DNA of 55,962 bases from positions 1 through 55,962 of the forward strand of contig JAFSTB010000009.1 in the NCBI GenBank assembly GCA_017450685.1. Reading direction: 5' to 3'. The notes beneath the pieces were generated by a model. It was not told the origin of the DNA. It saw nothing but the letters and a program-made list of their open reading frames with translations, and did no database searches. Source of the DNA: Paludibacteraceae bacterium. Its GTDB lineage: Bacteria; Bacteroidota; Bacteroidia; Bacteroidales; Paludibacteraceae. Shown here piece after piece: positions 22,701 through 30,020 of this stretch. The position numbers were made by a program, and so were the translations under genes. Position 1 is the stretch's first letter. Each line of letters starts with the position of its first letter.

Positions 22701-23186
22701 ATACCATAGTGTCTCTATGTACTTGTTGTCGTATGTTATATAAGGGTTATCCAGATCTATCCAATAGCCCATTTGTCGGGTCAGTTCGGTCCATTCGCGG
22801 GTATATTTCATCACCTCTTGTCGGCAGGCGTTGTTATAGTCGTCCACGCTTATTTTTTTGCCGATGTCCTCTTTTGTTATGCCGAGCATTTTTTCCACGC
22901 CCAACTCCACGGGTAGTCCGTGTGTATCCCATCCTGCTTTGCGTCTTACCTCATATCCGCGCATAGTCTTGTAGCGGCAGAAGGTGTCTTTTATTGTACG
23001 TGCAAGCACATGGTGTATGCCGGGCATACCGTTGGCTGAAGGCGGACCTTCAAAGAAAAGGAATGGTTGGTGTCCTTGGCGGGAGGTTATACTCTGTTCA
23101 AAGAGGTGTTCCTCATCCCATAGTGCCGTCATCTGACGGCTTATTTCGTTTAAGTTAAGTTGCTTATATTCGGTGAAACGTTTCAT
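19770..23186 (-). CDS. ileS: isoleucyl-tRNA synthetase
   Basis: Charges tRNA-Ile; class I synthetase with editing (CP1) domain. 1138 residues. The nucleotide-binding signature is PPSANGMPGIHH (HIGH equivalent at about 56-59) and the second is KMSKRLGN at 695. KMSKR rather than KMSKS, GIHH rather than HIGH, and the extended C-terminus are features of the IleS2/eukaryote-like type, of which some members resist mupirocin; resistance here is only inferred. It overlaps malQ by four bases, and the lipoprotein gene follows 58 bases later. Confidence 0.95.
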   Translation of the reverse strand: MKRFTEYKQLNLNEISRQMTALWDEEHLFEQSITSRQGHQPFLFFEGPPSANGMPGIHHVLARTIKDTFCRYKTMRGYEVRRKAGWDTHGLPVELGVEKMLGITKEDIGKKISVDDYNNACRQEVMKYTREWTELTRQMGYWIDLDNPYITYDNKYIETLWYLLKELYKKGYLYKGYTIQPYSPMAGTGLSSHELNQPGCYRDVKDTTCTARFKLSVNQQHPLADTLTDNGKRSAYFLAWTTTPWTLPSNTALCVGPKIDYVAILTEEQDVLLLAEARLSAYQKELGETPDIIWRGKGTELERLRYDQLFPWVKPATYVKEKNEVIDLSHQAFRVILGDYVTTEDGTGIVHIAPTFGADDKRVADAAGVPALFMITRQGELRPMVDFTGKYWLTDELNEAFVQQCVNTNLYNRYAGQYVKNAYDREHFWKDNRYQEQDAQKAENLDIRLCIEMKQDGRCFRAEKHVHNYPHCWRTDTPIIYYPLDSWFIRSTAARDKMIALNKTIHWQPESTGTGRFGKWLENLNDWNLSRSRYWGTPLPIWRTDDGQEEKCIGSIKELFEEIEKAIAAGVMKENPWKKHKVGDYSKANYAPEVIDLHRPYVDNIVLVSHSGKPMRRELDLIDVWFDSGAMPYAQNHYPFENETAPRTADFISEGVDQTRGWFFTLHAIHTMIEGKVAFKNVISNGLVLDKNGAKMSKRLGNAVDPFSALEKYGADAVRWYMLTNSSPWENLKFDPEGVDEVRRKFFGTLYNTYGFFALYANVDGWTENNITNEVSSEIDKWILSKLHSLVQVVTEAYETYEPTRAGRAISDFVQDDLSNWYVRLNRKRFWGGGMDADKNAAYSTLYTCLKTVAQLMAPIAPFYADRLYRDLTGNTVHLSNWQEADNTLIDTQLEKQMSLAQQATSMILSLRKRAEKNVRQALQKAVIPVQDKATQEALLHVSELIRNEVNVKELDIVMADESEVRLVKKIRPNFRVLGKKVGAQMKAAAAEITQMTQEQIAQMEQTGVYQLNTINYQLTAEDVEIATEDMPGWLVQNEGQLTIALDIELSQELIEEGIARELVNRIQNLRKTSGLDITDRISITLEKSEKIEGTIAHFGEYIASQVLATTVTLADNINSDNVLEIDGYTLKINLQKA

Positions 23187-25786
23187 TGGCGTACTTTGGT
23201 TAGAGCCTTTATTTTGTCGTTGAATGCATCTTCTTTGAGCAGTGATTCGAGTGTGAGATGCATACGATAGTTCCAGAAGTGTTTAGGGTTAGCCGGCACG
23301 TTGATACGTTCGGCGTTGGGGTCTTGTCGGCGCAGTCTGCCATCCACGGCGAGCCAGTCTTGCAGCGGCAGGATGACCCACATGGCGGGACTGTACAGAT
23401 GTTGGTTGACTATCGACTCTGCCAGTTCGGGAGACAACTCTCGCGGTGCCTCGCCCCATTGACCCAACTGCTCGTTGAAGAACTGTTGCGTCACATTATG
23501 GTCTTCTTCCCACCATGCACGCAGTGTGTTCATATCGTGTGTGCCGGTGGTGCAGACGCTGAGGTAGGGTGCATCGGCAGGGTGTGCGAAAGTGCGTTTG
23601 GGGTCTTTAGGCATACGCTGAATCTCCAAAGAGAGAATCTGCAACTCGTGCATCACGCTCGGCACACATTCGGGCACCATACCTAAGTCTTCGCCACAGC
23701 ATAACATACCGGTGGAGTGAATAAGAGTTGGCAGTTTGCGCATTGCCGAGTCGCGCCAGAACTGGGTGTGACGACGATAGAAATAGTCGTTGTAGATGCC
23801 CATCAGTATCTCTTTTTGGTCAGCATACAACTCATTGAACGTATGTGACTGATACATAGAGATACGCGGGTGGAGCAGTTCGGGCTGTTTCTGGTCGCGA
23901 ACGAACAGCACTTCGCAGTGGAGGTAGAGCAGACCGTTCTTTATGTTCTCGCGTTTACCCTCGTCCATAGTGCTGCCTTCACCCTTGTCGAAGTAGTCTT
24001 CCACTTTGCGTTGGGTGTCAAACTCATCTTTGAACCAATAGACATACCCGTCTCTGGTGTTGAGGAAGCGTGATTTGGCTTCTTCGGTGTCAAAGCCGAA
24101 GACGTCGCCTAAGAAGTTGCCGCGTATGTATGGGCGTGTGAGTCGTCCTTCGTCCAACTTTATACCCATGTTCCACAGGTCTTGCATCGTGTAAGGCATA
24201 GCCGGTGAGAAGTGTCCGCATAGTCCCCATACGTCGCTTTTGCGCATTTGCCATATACGGAAGAAGCCCAGTATATGGTCGATACGGTAGGCATCGAAGT
24301 AGTCTTGCATCTTGGTGAAGCGTCTTTGCCACCAGCGGTAGTTATCTTGTGCCATCACGTCCCAGTTGTAGGTGGGGAAGCCCCAGTTCTGACCGCTGAT
24401 AGAGAAGTCGTCGGGTGGAGCACCGGCTGAAGCGTTGAGGTTAAAGAGTTGCGGATCGGTGGAGGCATCCACTGAGTCGGGGGAGATACCGATAGGTATA
24501 TCACCTTTCATTGCCACACCTTGCGAGTGGGCATACTCCACGGCTTCGCCCAACTGTTTGTCGGCGTGATATTGCAGGAAGCAATAGAAAGCTTGCGGGT
24601 TCTTATCTCTTTCGGAGAGGAACTTGGCATATGGGTCGAGCCATTCGCGGTTGCGCTCATAGAAGGTCTTATAGTCGTCGGTGGCGAAAAGGGTTTTGCC
24701 ATCGCGCTTGTACAGAGCCTTGAAATACATCATCTTAGCGTCATAGACGGTTTGGTAGTTGGCGAAGTCCAATTGGTTGAACTCGGCTTTCTGCGCCTCA
24801 TATTTCTTTTTCTCGGCGGCTGTGAGTTTGCCCATGGCTTCTATGTTGATATAGATAGGGTGTAAGGCGAACACACTCACTGCGTTATAGGGGTATGAGT
24901 CGGTGTTGGTATGTGTGAGGGTGGTGTCGTTGATAGGCAGGGTCTGTATCATCTTCTGTCCGGTGCGTGCAGCCCAGTCAGCCATCAGTTTGAGGTCTTG
25001 AAACTCGCCTATACCGAACCCTTTCTCCGTTCTTAGAGAGAAGACGGGTATAGCCACGCCGGCACCTTTGAAGGGGGCTTGTGTGCGACGGAAGGCGCGG
25101 TCGTGCTGAACCAGATGCATACCTTTCTGCCAACCCCACAGATGGCGGTTCTCACCCCATTCCAAATCCACAATCTGACCCGAAGCGAGGTCGTAGATGC
25201 AGTATTTATAGTCCACGAAAGTGGCATTCTTCAGTTGCACGCTGCCTTTCCATACAGGGAAGTCGGTGTCGTCCAAGACGAGCATCTTGGCAGGGTCCCA
25301 TTCGCCCAATTCGGGTATGTTACCCATAACAGCCACGCCTTGTGTGGGCAGCACTTGCGGCATATCCATCTGGAAGAAGACGTTATGTCGGGCGTTGCTC
25401 TTGCTTTTTTTGCTTTTGCCCTTGCGTTGCATCAACGCTTTTTGGAAGGCTGTGGCATAGAACGGCGTGTCGTTGTCCACGGCTTGCCAGAAGTCGCGTA
25501 TTGTCAGAATCTTATCCGTATGGCGCAACTCAACGCAGCGGTAGTTGCCTGACTCATATATATATCCGCCTTCTTGCAGACGAATGGCATACTTGTATTG
25601 AAGAACGGAAACGAAGTCGGACACTTCCACTGAAGCCGTCCAAAAGTCTGTACCATAGCAAGTGAGTTGGAGAGGACGCTCTTCCGTCCAACCTGCATTG
25701 AGACCTGTCGGTGCTGCGGCGTTCTCTATAATGCACAGCGACTGACCGTAAACCGTTCTGTAGTTGATTTGAAATGTTATTGTCAT
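23183..25786 (-). CDS. malQ: 4-alpha-glucanotransferase with two starch-binding domains (DPE2-type)
   Basis: GH77 enzyme that transfers glucosyl units between maltodextrins. 867 residues against about 690 in E. coli. The extra length is two N-terminal CBM20-type modules (about residues 1-110 and 132-235), the arrangement of plant DPE2 and Bacteroides MalQ. The catalytic residues are present: nucleophile D503 (YRIDHILGFFRIW), acid/base E699 (GEDLG) and transition-state stabiliser D751 (TGTHD). No signal peptide, so cytoplasmic. It lies between galK and ileS, ending in a 4-base overlap with ileS. Confidence 0.93.
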   Translation of the reverse strand: MTITFQINYRTVYGQSLCIIENAAAPTGLNAGWTEERPLQLTCYGTDFWTASVEVSDFVSVLQYKYAIRLQEGGYIYESGNYRCVELRHTDKILTIRDFWQAVDNDTPFYATAFQKALMQRKGKSKKSKSNARHNVFFQMDMPQVLPTQGVAVMGNIPELGEWDPAKMLVLDDTDFPVWKGSVQLKNATFVDYKYCIYDLASGQIVDLEWGENRHLWGWQKGMHLVQHDRAFRRTQAPFKGAGVAIPVFSLRTEKGFGIGEFQDLKLMADWAARTGQKMIQTLPINDTTLTHTNTDSYPYNAVSVFALHPIYINIEAMGKLTAAEKKKYEAQKAEFNQLDFANYQTVYDAKMMYFKALYKRDGKTLFATDDYKTFYERNREWLDPYAKFLSERDKNPQAFYCFLQYHADKQLGEAVEYAHSQGVAMKGDIPIGISPDSVDASTDPQLFNLNASAGAPPDDFSISGQNWGFPTYNWDVMAQDNYRWWQRRFTKMQDYFDAYRIDHILGFFRIWQMRKSDVWGLCGHFSPAMPYTMQDLWNMGIKLDEGRLTRPYIRGNFLGDVFGFDTEEAKSRFLNTRDGYVYWFKDEFDTQRKVEDYFDKGEGSTMDEGKRENIKNGLLYLHCEVLFVRDQKQPELLHPRISMYQSHTFNELYADQKEILMGIYNDYFYRRHTQFWRDSAMRKLPTLIHSTGMLCCGEDLGMVPECVPSVMHELQILSLEIQRMPKDPKRTFAHPADAPYLSVCTTGTHDMNTLRAWWEEDHNVTQQFFNEQLGQWGEAPRELSPELAESIVNQHLYSPAMWVILPLQDWLAVDGRLRRQDPNAERINVPANPKHFWNYRMHLTLESLLKEDAFNDKIKALTKVRQ

Positions 25787-25854
25787 AGTTATGTTTTTGG
25801 AATAGATGGTTCGATGTTTATCTTATCCCCTGTTCTTGTCTATCTCATCTGCTG

Positions 25855-27021
25855 TTATTCAATCTTTTGAGCACCATCGGAGATCTGTGCTACGTAGAAG
25901 TCGGGTGTAATACCTGTTTTTTCCTTGTAGGCTTTACTCACTTGTTCTTTGAATTGTTCGATAGCCTCATCTCTGACCAATGAAACGGTGCAACCTCCGA
26001 ATCCGCCGCCTGTCATACGTGAGCCGAGCACACCGTCTATCTTCCACGCTTCTTGAGCGAGGGTGTCAAGGTGCAGACCGGTCACTTCATAGTCGTCACG
26101 CAGCGACACGTGGCTTTGGTTCATCAGTTGTCCGAAGGTCACTATATCACCTTTCTGCAATGCTTCCACTGCATCTTTGGTGCGTTGCACCTCGCCTACT
26201 ACGTGGCGCGCACGACGGTGAGCCACCTCGTCGGTGATGGCACTTTGTATCTCGTCGAACTCGGCTTGTGTCAGTTCGGCGAGGTTTTTCAGGTTAGGTC
26301 TGACGCTGCGCAACTGCTCCAATGCCAAATGACATTGAGCCACGCGGTCGTTGTACGCACCTGAATCAAGTTTGTGTGGGGAGTGGGTGTTGCTAATCAC
26401 CACTTTGATGCCGTCCAGTTTGACGGGTACGAGTGTGAATTGCAGGGTGTCGCAGTTGAGGAAGATGGCATGGTCTTTCTTGCCTTGTGCTGAAGCAAAC
26501 TGGTCCATGATACCGCAGTTGACACCTGCAAACTCATGTTCGCTGGCTTGACCTATCTTTGCCAGTTCGGTACGGTCCAAACCGGTCTGCATAAGGTCGT
26601 TGAAAGCGTAGGCTGTCACCACTTCCAAGGCTGCCGACGAACTGAGACCGGCACCGGCGGGTACGTTACCCCATATGAGGATATCGTAGCCTTGTGTGAG
26701 TGAATAGCCGCGCTTAACGAACTGAGCGATGCAACCTAAAGGATAGTTCACCCAATGGTTCTTTGCCAATGGAGTGGTGAGGCGGTCAAGTGACACCTCC
26801 GTCACCTCAGGCATATTCAGTGAACGGAAACGAAGGACCTGACCATCGTTCTTGGCTATAAGAAGATAAGTTCCGAATGATAGTGCGCAAGGAAAGACAT
26901 AACCGCCGTTATAATCGGTATGCTCACCTATTAAGTTTACACGACCAGGAGAAAAATATACATGTTCCGTTTCCTTCTGATAGGCTTCACGAAAAGCCTT
27001 TTTTAATTCACGGAGTTCCAT
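25855..27021 (-). CDS. galK: galactokinase
   Basis: GHMP kinase phosphorylating galactose to galactose-1-phosphate, first step of the Leloir pathway. 388 residues. The galactokinase signature GRVNLIGEHTDYNGG begins at residue 26; the GHMP ATP motif PAGAGLSSSAAL and the C-terminal GSRMTGGGFGGC are intact. It is the first gene after the rng terminator and probably heads a transcript with malQ and ileS; no galT or galE is nearby. I found no clear TAnnTTTG box in the 86-base spacer upstream. Confidence 0.95.
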   Translation of the reverse strand: MELRELKKAFREAYQKETEHVYFSPGRVNLIGEHTDYNGGYVFPCALSFGTYLLIAKNDGQVLRFRSLNMPEVTEVSLDRLTTPLAKNHWVNYPLGCIAQFVKRGYSLTQGYDILIWGNVPAGAGLSSSAALEVVTAYAFNDLMQTGLDRTELAKIGQASEHEFAGVNCGIMDQFASAQGKKDHAIFLNCDTLQFTLVPVKLDGIKVVISNTHSPHKLDSGAYNDRVAQCHLALEQLRSVRPNLKNLAELTQAEFDEIQSAITDEVAHRRARHVVGEVQRTKDAVEALQKGDIVTFGQLMNQSHVSLRDDYEVTGLHLDTLAQEAWKIDGVLGSRMTGGGFGGCTVSLVRDEAIEQFKEQVSKAYKEKTGITPDFYVAQISDGAQKIE

Positions 27022-27065
27022 AAGATTGCTGATTTAAGGATTTTTATGTTTGGGTTTATTTTGTT

Positions 27066-27104
27066 AAGACAAGGAGTCGATGTCCGTCACCGACTCCTTG
27101 TCTT
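27066..27104 (-). terminator. terminator hairpin after rng
   Basis: AAGACAAGGAGTCG (27066-27079) and CGACTCCTTGTCTT (27091-27104) form a perfect 14-bp stem with an 11-base loop, starting four bases after the rng stop codon. There is no long T-run, but position and stem stability favour a terminator between rng and galK. Confidence 0.75.
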
Positions 27105-27107
27105 AGG

Positions 27108-29174
27108 TCAATTGTCGTCGGTCTGTTTTTTCTTTTTTATGACTCGACGAGTAGGGGCTTGACTTTTCTCACTATTAGGATCGTCCTCTTTTGGTGTGTC
27201 GGCTACGGGCTTTTTTGCAGTGTTCGTTGTCTTCTTCTCTGCCTTTTTAGCCGATTTTTTCACTGAGGTATCTTTCTTTGGTTTAGCCTCTTCTTTTCGA
27301 GGTTTTGTTTCTTGAGGCTTTGTTTCTGCCTTTGGCTGTTTGGTTTCTGCTTTTTGAGGCTTTGCAGCGGCTTTCTCTGTCTTTGTCTCCGTCTTTTTAG
27401 GCGTTGCCTCTACGGAAGGTAATGCGACTGCCGCTTTCTTCGTTTCGTCGGTTGCCGTCTTGGGAGTACTGCTCACCGCTTTGGGGGCTGCCGCAACCTC
27501 TTTATTGACTGTAACGGCTTGATTGACTTTCTGTTCGTCTGCCTCTTTTTTGTCAGTGTCTTGTGTGTGCAGGTTCTTATGTTTGGTGGGCTCTGTTTGT
27601 AAAACGAGCGGGTTATGTTTTTTGTCGTAGAACCGCATATCGAGCATACCTAAACTCTGGTTCTCTCTCACTCTCACGCCATATTTGCGCCACCAACGCC
27701 ATCTGAGACTGCTGAACCAGCCGCGACATACGTGTGCATAAACGAACGGATGCAACTCCACGCGAACGCCTCTGCCATAACTCTCGGCATAACGGGCAAT
27801 CTCGTTCTCCACCTCTTCAGGGAAGAGGATGGTAGGCTGCACTTTGCCTTTGCCTTGACAGACCGGACATACCTCCGTCACATTGATCTCCACTGCCGGA
27901 CGCACCCTCTGACGGGTTATCTGCATCAACCCGAACTTGCTCAACGGCAAGACGTTATGCTTGGCGCGGTCGCGACTCATCAACTCACGTACATGCTCGT
28001 ACAACTTCTGCTGGTTGTCGCGTGAATCCATATCGATAAAGTCGATGATGATGATTCCGCCTATATCTCGTAAACGCAACTGGTGAACTATCTCGTCGGC
28101 TGCCAGCATATTAAACTGGAAGGCGTTCTCCTCTTGGTCGTCAAACAGTTTCTTTGAACCTGAATTGACATCGATGGCAAACAGTGCTTCCGTGCGGTCG
28201 ATGATAAGATAACCGCCGTTCTTGAAACCAACGGTACGACCTAAGCCGGTCTTCATCTGACGAGTGATGTCGAAATGGTCGAAGATAGGTTGCTCATCTT
28301 TGTAGTACTTCACTATCTTCTTGCTCTCCGGTGCTATCAGTTCCACATATTCGCGCACCAGTTCGTACATCGTCTTGTCGTTCACCTGTATCTGCTCAAA
28401 TTCCGGCGAGAAGACATCGCGTATGATACCTATCGTGCGGTCTGCTTCTTCGCTTATGAGCCTCACTTCCACATCTTTATGCTTATTGTTGGTGGTGCCT
28501 TTGGCAGGCTGTTGCAGGTTGAGCAGCGTCTCTTCCCAACGGCGAAGCAAGATGCGCATCTCGTTGTCTAACTCAGCTGCACGCTTATCTTCTGCCACTG
28601 TGCGCAGTATGACACCAAAACCCGAAGGAGTGATGGCTTGTGCCAACTGACGCAACCTGCCACGCTCCGCTTCACGACGGATCTTCTGACTGACCATCAC
28701 CTTGTTGGCAAAAGGTATCAATACCATATTCCTGCCGGCTAAACTGATCTCACCCGTCAAACGCGGACCTTTCGAGTTGATAGGCTCTTTGAGAACCTGC
28801 ACCAACACCATATCACCCACTTGCAATACGTCGCTTATCTGACCATCTTTGGTCACTTCCGCCTCTGTCACTACGGCGGGCATTGATGGTATGCGCCTAC
28901 GGTCTGACACCACTTGTGTCAGATATTGGCGCATAAGCAAAAACGAACTGCCTAAATCCAAATAGTGTAGAAAAGCCTCTTTGTCGTGACCTACATCCAC
29001 GAATGCAGCATTCAATGCAGGCATCACCTTGCGAACGCGACCGAAATAGATATTGCCCACTGAGAACGTATCTTCGTTACGCTTCTCGCGACTTATCTCT
29101 TGCAAACGACCATCCTCGGTCAAAGCAACGGTGATCTCATCGGGCTGTACGTCAACAATGAGTTCGCTTTTCAT
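27108..29174 (-). CDS. rng: ribonuclease G/E family endoribonuclease with a long basic tail
   Basis: Single-strand endoribonuclease for rRNA maturation and mRNA decay. 688 residues: S1 domain (about 35-130), RNase H-like and nuclease core with the metal-binding D335 (AIDVNSG) and D378 (IIDFIDMD), 43 residues apart exactly as D303/D346 in E. coli RNase E, and the zinc-link CPVCQGKG. From about residue 530 a tail of some 155 residues is made almost entirely of K, A, T, E, P, with imperfect KPxxAETK repeats. It forms a cluster with HU and the 29-residue basic protein, usual in Bacteroidetes. An imperfect hairpin lies in its 5' leader. Confidence 0.92.
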   Translation of the reverse strand: MKSELIVDVQPDEITVALTEDGRLQEISREKRNEDTFSVGNIYFGRVRKVMPALNAAFVDVGHDKEAFLHYLDLGSSFLLMRQYLTQVVSDRRRIPSMPAVVTEAEVTKDGQISDVLQVGDMVLVQVLKEPINSKGPRLTGEISLAGRNMVLIPFANKVMVSQKIRREAERGRLRQLAQAITPSGFGVILRTVAEDKRAAELDNEMRILLRRWEETLLNLQQPAKGTTNNKHKDVEVRLISEEADRTIGIIRDVFSPEFEQIQVNDKTMYELVREYVELIAPESKKIVKYYKDEQPIFDHFDITRQMKTGLGRTVGFKNGGYLIIDRTEALFAIDVNSGSKKLFDDQEENAFQFNMLAADEIVHQLRLRDIGGIIIIDFIDMDSRDNQQKLYEHVRELMSRDRAKHNVLPLSKFGLMQITRQRVRPAVEINVTEVCPVCQGKGKVQPTILFPEEVENEIARYAESYGRGVRVELHPFVYAHVCRGWFSSLRWRWWRKYGVRVRENQSLGMLDMRFYDKKHNPLVLQTEPTKHKNLHTQDTDKKEADEQKVNQAVTVNKEVAAAPKAVSSTPKTATDETKKAAVALPSVEATPKKTETKTEKAAAKPQKAETKQPKAETKPQETKPRKEEAKPKKDTSVKKSAKKAEKKTTNTAKKPVADTPKEDDPNSEKSQAPTRRVIKKKKQTDDN

Positions 29175-29206
29175 AAATGTTTCAATACGTCAATAATGTT
29201 TTAATA

Positions 29207-29270
29207 AAAACACTCTGTAGCGTTCCCGCTTGCACCCAAGAGGGAAACTCGCCACAGAGCAATAGTGTTT
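29207..29270 (-). other. imperfect hairpin in the leader of rng
   Basis: Between the 29-residue protein gene and rng, AAACACT/AGTGTTT, CTCTGT/ACAGAG and TTCCC/GGGAA can stack into one interrupted stem around a loop near 29228-29241. Such a structure upstream of an RNase E/G gene could be an autoregulatory cleavage target, as known for E. coli rne; here this is inference. Confidence 0.4.
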
Positions 29271-29309
29271 CAGCGCATCAACACGCACCGTAACCTTATA
29301 TATTAAGGC

Positions 29310-29399
29310 TTACTTGTGCTTGTGACGATTCTTACGCAAACGTTTTTTACGTTTGTGTGTGGACATCTTGTGTCTCTTGTGTTTCTTACCGTTTGGCAT
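29310..29399 (-). CDS. 29-residue highly basic small protein (bS22/mS38 AURKAIP1-COX24-like)
   Basis: ATG at 29399, stop at 29312-29310. The product has 29 residues, 17 of them K, R or H beyond a MPNGKK start, with KRHKMSTHKRKKRLRKNRHK. Proteins of this pattern are conserved between HU and rng in Bacteroidetes and resemble the AURKAIP1/COX24 domain of small ribosomal proteins (bS22/mS38), so a ribosomal role is likely. The gene lies 19 bases after HU and is too short for most gene callers. Confidence 0.75.
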   Translation of the reverse strand: MPNGKKHKRHKMSTHKRKKRLRKNRHKHK

Positions 29400-29418
29400 A
29401 ATTGTAATCTAAAATAGG

Positions 29419-29691
29419 TTATTTCAATGCGCTTGTGAACTCCTTTGAGGGCTTGAAAGCGGGAATCTTATGTTCGGGAACGATAATCGAAATCTCTTTC
29501 GAAATATTGCGCGCCACTTTTTGTTTGCGGGTCTTTGTAATGAAACTGCCAAAACCACGCAGATAAACGTTCTCACCTTCGATAATGGACTTCTTCACAT
29601 TGGCCATCATCGACTCAACAACATTCAAGATTGAAACACGATCATAACCCGTCTGAAGGGCGATTGTGTTTACCAATTCTGCTTTTGTCAT
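29419..29691 (-). CDS. HU family DNA-binding protein
   Basis: Small dimeric DNA-bending protein. 90 residues, standard HU length; MTKAELVNTIALQTGYD start, the VYLRGFGSFITKTRKQKVARN arm region and C-terminal PAFKPSKEFTSALK. First gene of the HU / basic protein / rng cluster, 118 bases behind a TAnnTTTG promoter. Confidence 0.95.
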   Translation of the reverse strand: MTKAELVNTIALQTGYDRVSILNVVESMMANVKKSIIEGENVYLRGFGSFITKTRKQKVARNISKEISIIVPEHKIPAFKPSKEFTSALK

Positions 29692-29808
29692 AATCTTTTG
29701 TAATTATATAAGGTTAATATTTAAGTTTTTATTTTGTCTATAACAATTTTTCGCGTTTCTCAAAGCCTTTATTGCGCACATTAGTGAGCAGTAGGGCGAA
29801 AAACGGTG

Positions 29809-29838
29809 CAAAAGTACGGTACTTTTTTGATTTACAAA
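29809..29838 (-). promoter_or_regulatory. promoter of the HU cluster
   Basis: On the minus strand TTTG (29838-29835), 18 bases, TACTTTTG (29816-29809): fits TTTG/TAnnTTTG with a slightly short spacer. About 110 bases upstream of the HU start codon. Confidence 0.65.
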
Positions 29839-29905
29839 AGTTTTTCTCGAAAAAAAATACAATTTATGCGCTTTTTTTGATATTTTGCTCTGTCAATTAA
29901 GCAAT

Positions 29906-29959
29906 CCATTCCCAATTCCTCATTCCCAATTCCTCACTCCTCATTCCTAATTCCTCATT
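29906..29959. repeat. low-complexity repeat of CATTCC(C/T)AATTCCT units
   Basis: Four to five imperfect copies of a 13-15-base unit (CATTCCCAATTCCT, CATTCCTAATTCCT, ACTCCT). It sits directly upstream of the receptor promoter and has no coding potential. Confidence 0.8.
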
Positions 29960-29986
29960 GAATTTTCGCATCTAAAAATTTTCCTC

Positions 29987-29994
29987 TACCTTTG
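29987..29994 (+). promoter_or_regulatory. -7 box of the TonB receptor gene
   Basis: TACCTTTG 27 bases before the ATG, matching TAnnTTTG. The -33 element is poor (TTTTCG about 20 bases upstream). Confidence 0.65.
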
Positions 29995-30020
29995 CGCCCG
30001 AATTTCAAACACATTTTTCT

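Larger units (their letters stand above)
29692..30020. other. divergent spacer between the HU gene and the TonB receptor gene
   Basis: This 329-base gap holds two opposed promoters (HU, minus; receptor, plus) and a low-complexity repeat at 29906-29959. I see no gene in it. Confidence 0.8.
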
